64,000 nucleotides of DNA from Phaeocystidibacter marisrubri (GTDB taxonomy: Bacteria; Bacteroidota; Bacteroidia; Flavobacteriales; Schleiferiaceae). The notes beneath the pieces were generated by a model. The model was given only the letters and a program-made list of their open reading frames with translations. It did no database searches and was not told where the DNA came from. Numbering within the stretch: position 1 is the stretch's first letter; every line of letters starts with the position of its first letter. The translations under genes and the position numbers were made by a program. The stretch spans positions 1,488,001 to 1,552,000 of the forward strand of contig NZ_WBVQ01000001.1 in NCBI RefSeq assembly GCF_008933165.1, read 5' to 3'. Shown piece after piece: positions 61,390-64,000 of the stretch.

Positions 61390-61950
61390 TTAATAGAGTA
61401 TGCCAAACCTATATCTCTCCTTATAAACATTCGCAATTTGATAGCCCGGCACCTCATGCCCCATTAGTTGAGTTAATAGATCTGGATCCACACCTACTTG
61501 ACGACCATGAGAAGCAAAAGTATGCCTGTCCATCTTCGTGCCTATCTTAATTCCTGGAAGGAGGATGGCCATTTTCTTTTGAATGCGATTCCGTTGGGAT
61601 ACGTATAGTTTATTATCTGATGGTTGATGATGCCAGGCAAAGAGTAAATGCTTGTCCGCTCGTGCTGCATACTTTTGAATAAGCACCCTTGCAGGCTCGA
61701 TAATCGGTACTTCTACCTCAATTCTCCCACCCGATAGCTTTTGACGCAAAAAGCGAATAGAAGGCTTCTTTACGACCTTTGCTGGCAACTGTGTCAAATC
61801 CACAGAATCGATTCCCACGAGGTAATACTTTGCTTCGTCCACGGGAGAGCAAGATCGCTCGACTTTCGCAGCAATTGACAAGTGAACATAAATGCGTAAC
61901 AGGGGCCATTCCCGAACTCCCCACCCCATACTAGTGTAACTACACCCCAA
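61390..61950 (-). pseudogene. N-terminally truncated tyrosine recombinase
   Basis: About 186 codons resemble the catalytic half of a Bacteroidota tyrosine integrase: KYYLVGIDSVDLTQL, then RFLRQKLSGGRIEVEVPI, then TKMDRHTFASHGRQVGVDPD (Arg and His of the active site), QLMGHEVPGYQIANVYKERY (His and nucleophilic Tyr). The SAM-like core-binding domain and first catalytic Arg region are missing or altered, and full members have about 300-400 residues. The usual HxLR is changed to MDRH. The first 20 residues of the frame are not integrase-like, so the start is arbitrary. It lies 390 bases from tRNA-Arg and is probably the relic of the element that brought in the neighbouring genes. Confidence 0.7.
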
Positions 61951-62169
61951 GTGACGAAGATTTATAAACCCAGACGGGAAGAATTCGACGACACTCCTGG
62001 GAATAGAATGTCAATAGAGAAAATACTGAAGAAAGAACTACGAGATAGGATTCGAACGGCAGTCGCAAAATACGCGCACAGCATCAATAGCACCCCATTT
62101 CCGTCACGACCAAATGCCCAAGCCGTAAGCCGTAAAACATCAGCGGCGGAAAAACCTCAACACAGTTAA
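61951..62169 (+). CDS. Doubtful small ORF between recombinase relic and repeat block
   Basis: A 72-codon frame from a GTG start: basic, with KILKKELRDRIRTAVAKYAH as a possible helix, then a low-complexity Ser/Pro/Ala tail ending where the 9-bp repeats begin. There is no recognisable domain, no ribosome site and no homology I can name. It may be a decayed fragment. Confidence 0.15.
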   Translation: MTKIYKPRREEFDDTPGNRMSIEKILKKELRDRIRTAVAKYAHSINSTPFPSRPNAQAVSRKTSAAEKPQHS

Positions 62170-62258
62170 CTTCTTAAACACCTAAAACGCCTGAAACGCC
62201 TAAAACCCCTGAAACCAATTAAACGCCTCAAACCCCTTAAACACCCCAAACACAATCC
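62170..62258. repeat. Imperfect 9-bp tandem series
   Basis: Consecutive 9-mers CTTAAACAC, CTAAAACGC, CTGAAACGC, CTAAAACCC, CTGAAACCA, ATTAAACGC, CTCAAACCC, CTTAAACAC, CCCAAACAC share C-T-N-AAAC-N-C. The same series with period 9 occurs twice in the block at 20601-20775. Confidence 0.75.
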
Positions 62259-62302
62259 GTCAAATCACCTAAGTAAAACGTGATGATTATCCCTTCGGGG
62301 AA

Positions 62303-62335
62303 TAAAAAAAGCCCAAGCAAAAACTTGGGCTTTTT
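62303..62335. terminator. Bidirectional terminator next to tRNA-Arg
   Basis: AAAAAGCCCAAG-CAAAAA-CTTGGGCTTTTT, directly behind the 3' end of the tRNA gene. Confidence 0.9.
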
Positions 62336-62336
62336 G

Positions 62337-62410
62337 TGACTCCGCAGGGATTCGAACCCCGAACCTCCTGATCCGTAGTCAGGTGCTCTATCCAGTTAAG
62401 CTACGGAGCC
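62337..62410 (-). tRNA. tRNA-Arg (anticodon ACG)
   Basis: Read on the minus strand the sequence folds as a cloverleaf: acceptor GGCTCCG/CGGAGTC (one G-T pair), D-arm GCTTAACTGGATAGAGC, anticodon stem-loop CCTGA-CTACGGA-TCAGG giving anticodon ACG, and T-arm CGGGG-TTCGAAT-CCCTG. The discriminator base is A and the CCA end is not encoded. ACG reads CGU directly and CGC/CGA after deamination to inosine. The 3' end faces the recombinase relic, the usual orientation for an integration site. Confidence 0.95.
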
Positions 62411-62508
62411 ATCCTATATGTAATCGGCCGTCCGGCCGGTGACCTTAAGCGTGGTTGATTGCTTAAGGGGCTGCAAATATACGCAGCATTTGGATTCTTG
62501 CAAGTACT

Positions 62509-62817
62509 TTAGAAAATTTCTGCAGATAAACCTTCAGATAAAAGCGCGGTACATCTAGGCTCTAGGTGATTATAACTACCGCTAAGTACCTCACACTTAC
62601 CTTTATAATGGGTGATAATTGCACACTGTTGAGCCTGCTCAAATGTGTGGTCACAAATTGAAATTAAACACTCAATTACGTGGTCAAAGGTGTTCTCTTC
62701 ATCGTTGTAGAGGACAATGACGTTCTCCTTGTCCTCCATTTCCAGTACATCCACCTCCGGAAGCTCTCGCTCTTCCGGTTGTGGTGTATAGGCCATCTTG
62801 ATTTTACTCTCTGTCAT
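62509..62817 (-). CDS. clpS: ATP-dependent Clp protease adaptor
   Basis: The 102-residue protein has a flexible N-terminus followed by the ClpS core: NVIVLYNDEENTFDHVIECL, AQQCAIITHYKGKCEVLSGS, and a short C-terminal helix. The NDEENTFDHV segment replaces the usual NDDYTPMDFV at the N-degron pocket, as is common in Bacteroidota. ClpS delivers substrates with bulky hydrophobic N-termini to ClpAP/ClpCP. Its ATG at 62817 lies inside the end of the upstream gene (14-base overlap), so the two are coupled. Confidence 0.9.
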   Translation of the reverse strand: MTESKIKMAYTPQPEERELPEVDVLEMEDKENVIVLYNDEENTFDHVIECLISICDHTFEQAQQCAIITHYKGKCEVLSGSYNHLEPRCTALLSEGLSAEIF

Positions 62818-64000
62818 GTCGTCTTAAGAATAGACTTACTCGTCCACGCGAGGTCTGATTGTAGGCGTATCTCGGCTTACCGCCCTCAGCTTCCAAAGCT
62901 CTCTCGTCTGCCTCTACCAATAGCACCATGGCTGTAATCTCCTCGTTGGTCGAGTAGAATTGCATTATGTTTCTTCTGTATTGGAAGAAGAAGTAGTCTC
63001 GAGTTGGCTCTAAATACAAGAACAACTCGTCCGATCTTCTTCGCGGCATTATTTCCATAATCCCTTCAACACTCTTGTTTACCTGTGCTTCGCCGAAGTT
63101 ACCGATACCTAAGTTGCCATCACTGACAAACGAACTGCGTTCTTCACTCCAAAGCAGGGTTATGTCTGTGAAAACAATGGTACGGCGTAAAGGTTTAGGA
63201 ACTTCTTCTGGCGCTCCGTAATTGGCGATGTCTGCAAAGTACTCTTGTCTATCTTCTTTATCCGTGATGATGTTCTGCATGGCGATGTTGTACCCCTCTC
63301 CATCTAAGGAAGAAGCTGCCAACCCACTCTCTGCATTGATCTCCATTGCAAAGGCGTTCATGAGGTCTTCGCTAAAGAGGAAGTTCCAGGTCATGGTCAC
63401 GTCTACTTGTAACTCGTCATTACGCAAGTCGTGCACGGCTACCCCGTAACTTTCTACTTCTACCCTGCCGGTGTTCTGAGCAAGGCTAATCTTCCCTTTC
63501 CCGGTCATGATACAATCGCGGTTGTTGAAGCTCACGTAATTGTCCGGAATACTCTCGTCGCGAAGTTTTCTGCGAGTGGTGATGATGTAACTGTTCAAGG
63601 TTTCATCATAGAACAATACTCCAGTCGCCGAAATGAGCTCCTTGTCTACCTTGGAGGCATCATTGTTCAAGAATCCGGTGTAGATACTCGTGCTGTCAGG
63701 TGCCAGATAGATACCGTTATAGATATCATCTCCACGAGTTGTTGGATTGTCTTCCGGTAAATCCACAACGATGTCGTTCGGATCAATCTCACTCTCAAAC
63801 TTAAACCAATCGGTTTCTAGGTTCTCACAAGTGTGCTGGATGAGCAGGTGACCATCGTACGTCATGAGTCGCTCTGGAGCGCGCAAACGGACTTTGCCGT
63901 AATAGCCAAAGAACGGACTCAGATAGAATTCATCCTCTTTCTTCACCTTGGCTAATCCAATGGTGGTTTCAGAGGTGTCTACTTTGATTTCCTCAAAGAA
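62804..64000 (-). CDS. C-terminal part of a large conserved protein, cut by the window end
   Basis: The minus-strand frame is open from base 64000 down to the stop at 62804, so the gene begins outside the window. About 398 residues are visible, soluble and beta-rich, without signal peptide in the visible part: PERLMTYDGHLLIQHTCENL, NNRDCIMTGKGKISLAQNTG, LRRTIVFTDITLLWSEERSS, FLYLEPTRDYFFFQYRRNIM. I recall a large (over 1000 residues) uncharacterised protein directly upstream of clpS in many Bacteroidota, and this fits its C-terminus. Function unknown. Confidence 0.65.
   Translation of the reverse strand, partial: FFEEIKVDTSETTIGLAKVKKEDEFYLSPFFGYYGKVRLRAPERLMTYDGHLLIQHTCENLETDWFKFESEIDPNDIVVDLPEDNPTTRGDDIYNGIYLAPDSTSIYTGFLNNDASKVDKELISATGVLFYDETLNSYIITTRRKLRDESIPDNYVSFNNRDCIMTGKGKISLAQNTGRVEVESYGVAVHDLRNDELQVDVTMTWNFLFSEDLMNAFAMEINAESGLAASSLDGEGYNIAMQNIITDKEDRQEYFADIANYGAPEEVPKPLRRTIVFTDITLLWSEERSSFVSDGNLGIGNFGEAQVNKSVEGIMEIMPRRRSDELFLYLEPTRDYFFFQYRRNIMQFYSTNEEITAMVLLVEADERALEAEGGKPRYAYNQTSRGRVSLFLRRHDRE

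Overview
The window looks like a chromosome segment of a Bacteroidota member of the order Flavobacteriales, close to the Cryomorphaceae/Schleiferiaceae-type lineages. The reasons are several secreted proteins with type IX secretion (T9SS) C-terminal sorting domains, outer-membrane barrels with '...AQ' signal-peptide ends, the rpmB-rpmG-DUF4295 operon, a DnaQ-DnaE fusion, an N-acyl-ornithine carbamoyltransferase arginine pathway, and promoters of the TTTG / TAnnTTTG type. Lineage below phylum is inference from gene content.

Layout. 1-6.5 kb is an AT-rich accessory region: lipoproteins, a DUF3144 gene, a divergent XRE regulator/SymE-type toxin pair, a frameshifted secreted protein, a small P-loop NTPase with a partner gene, and a UvrD-type helicase. 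The last two loci carry the same 68-bp upstream element at the same distance from their start codons. 6.6-10.1 kb (minus strand) holds gmhA, a GHMP heptose kinase and a three-domain fusion; together these can make GDP-D-glycero-D-manno-heptose for surface glycans. 10.1-19.2 kb (minus) holds a nitronate monooxygenase-like flavoprotein, a T9SS subtilase, mnmA, a MORN-repeat protein and dnaE. 19.2-21.3 kb holds two secreted Cys-motif proteins separated by repeat-rich DNA. 21.3-29.5 kb (minus) is an arginine operon, GNAT-argG-argC-argD-argF'-argB-argE-argH, preceded by a 34-residue Arg-rich leader peptide that appears unannotated and probably controls it.

29.7-42.4 kb carries rimO, ftsY, a plus-strand block with two tandem copies of an M48 metalloprotease/outer-membrane-protein module, then DUF4295, rpmG, rpmB and cinA. 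The plus-strand block seems to interrupt the usual rpmB-rpmG-DUF4295-ftsY order. 42.5-46.1 kb has a DUF4197 lipoprotein, two candidate structured RNAs with terminators, a small barrel, a secreted protein and a nucleoid-associated protein. 46.5-55.8 kb has a histidine kinase/LuxR-type response regulator pair followed by four T9SS cargo proteins; two of the cargo genes have a TACGTA-N4-TACGTA dyad upstream. 55.9-58.6 kb has a lipoprotein gene broken in a G7 tract, a small membrane protein and a barrel.

58.8-62.4 kb looks like a small defence or mobile island: an FRG-domain protein, a two-gene operon (PUA-like N-terminus plus membrane segment, and a two-TM coiled-coil protein), and an N-terminally truncated tyrosine recombinase next to tRNA-Arg(ACG). 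The window ends with clpS and the 3' part of a large conserved protein cut by the window edge.

No rRNA operon, CRISPR array, complete insertion sequence or replication origin was seen. All assignments rest on motif recognition and reading the sequence; no database search was run.
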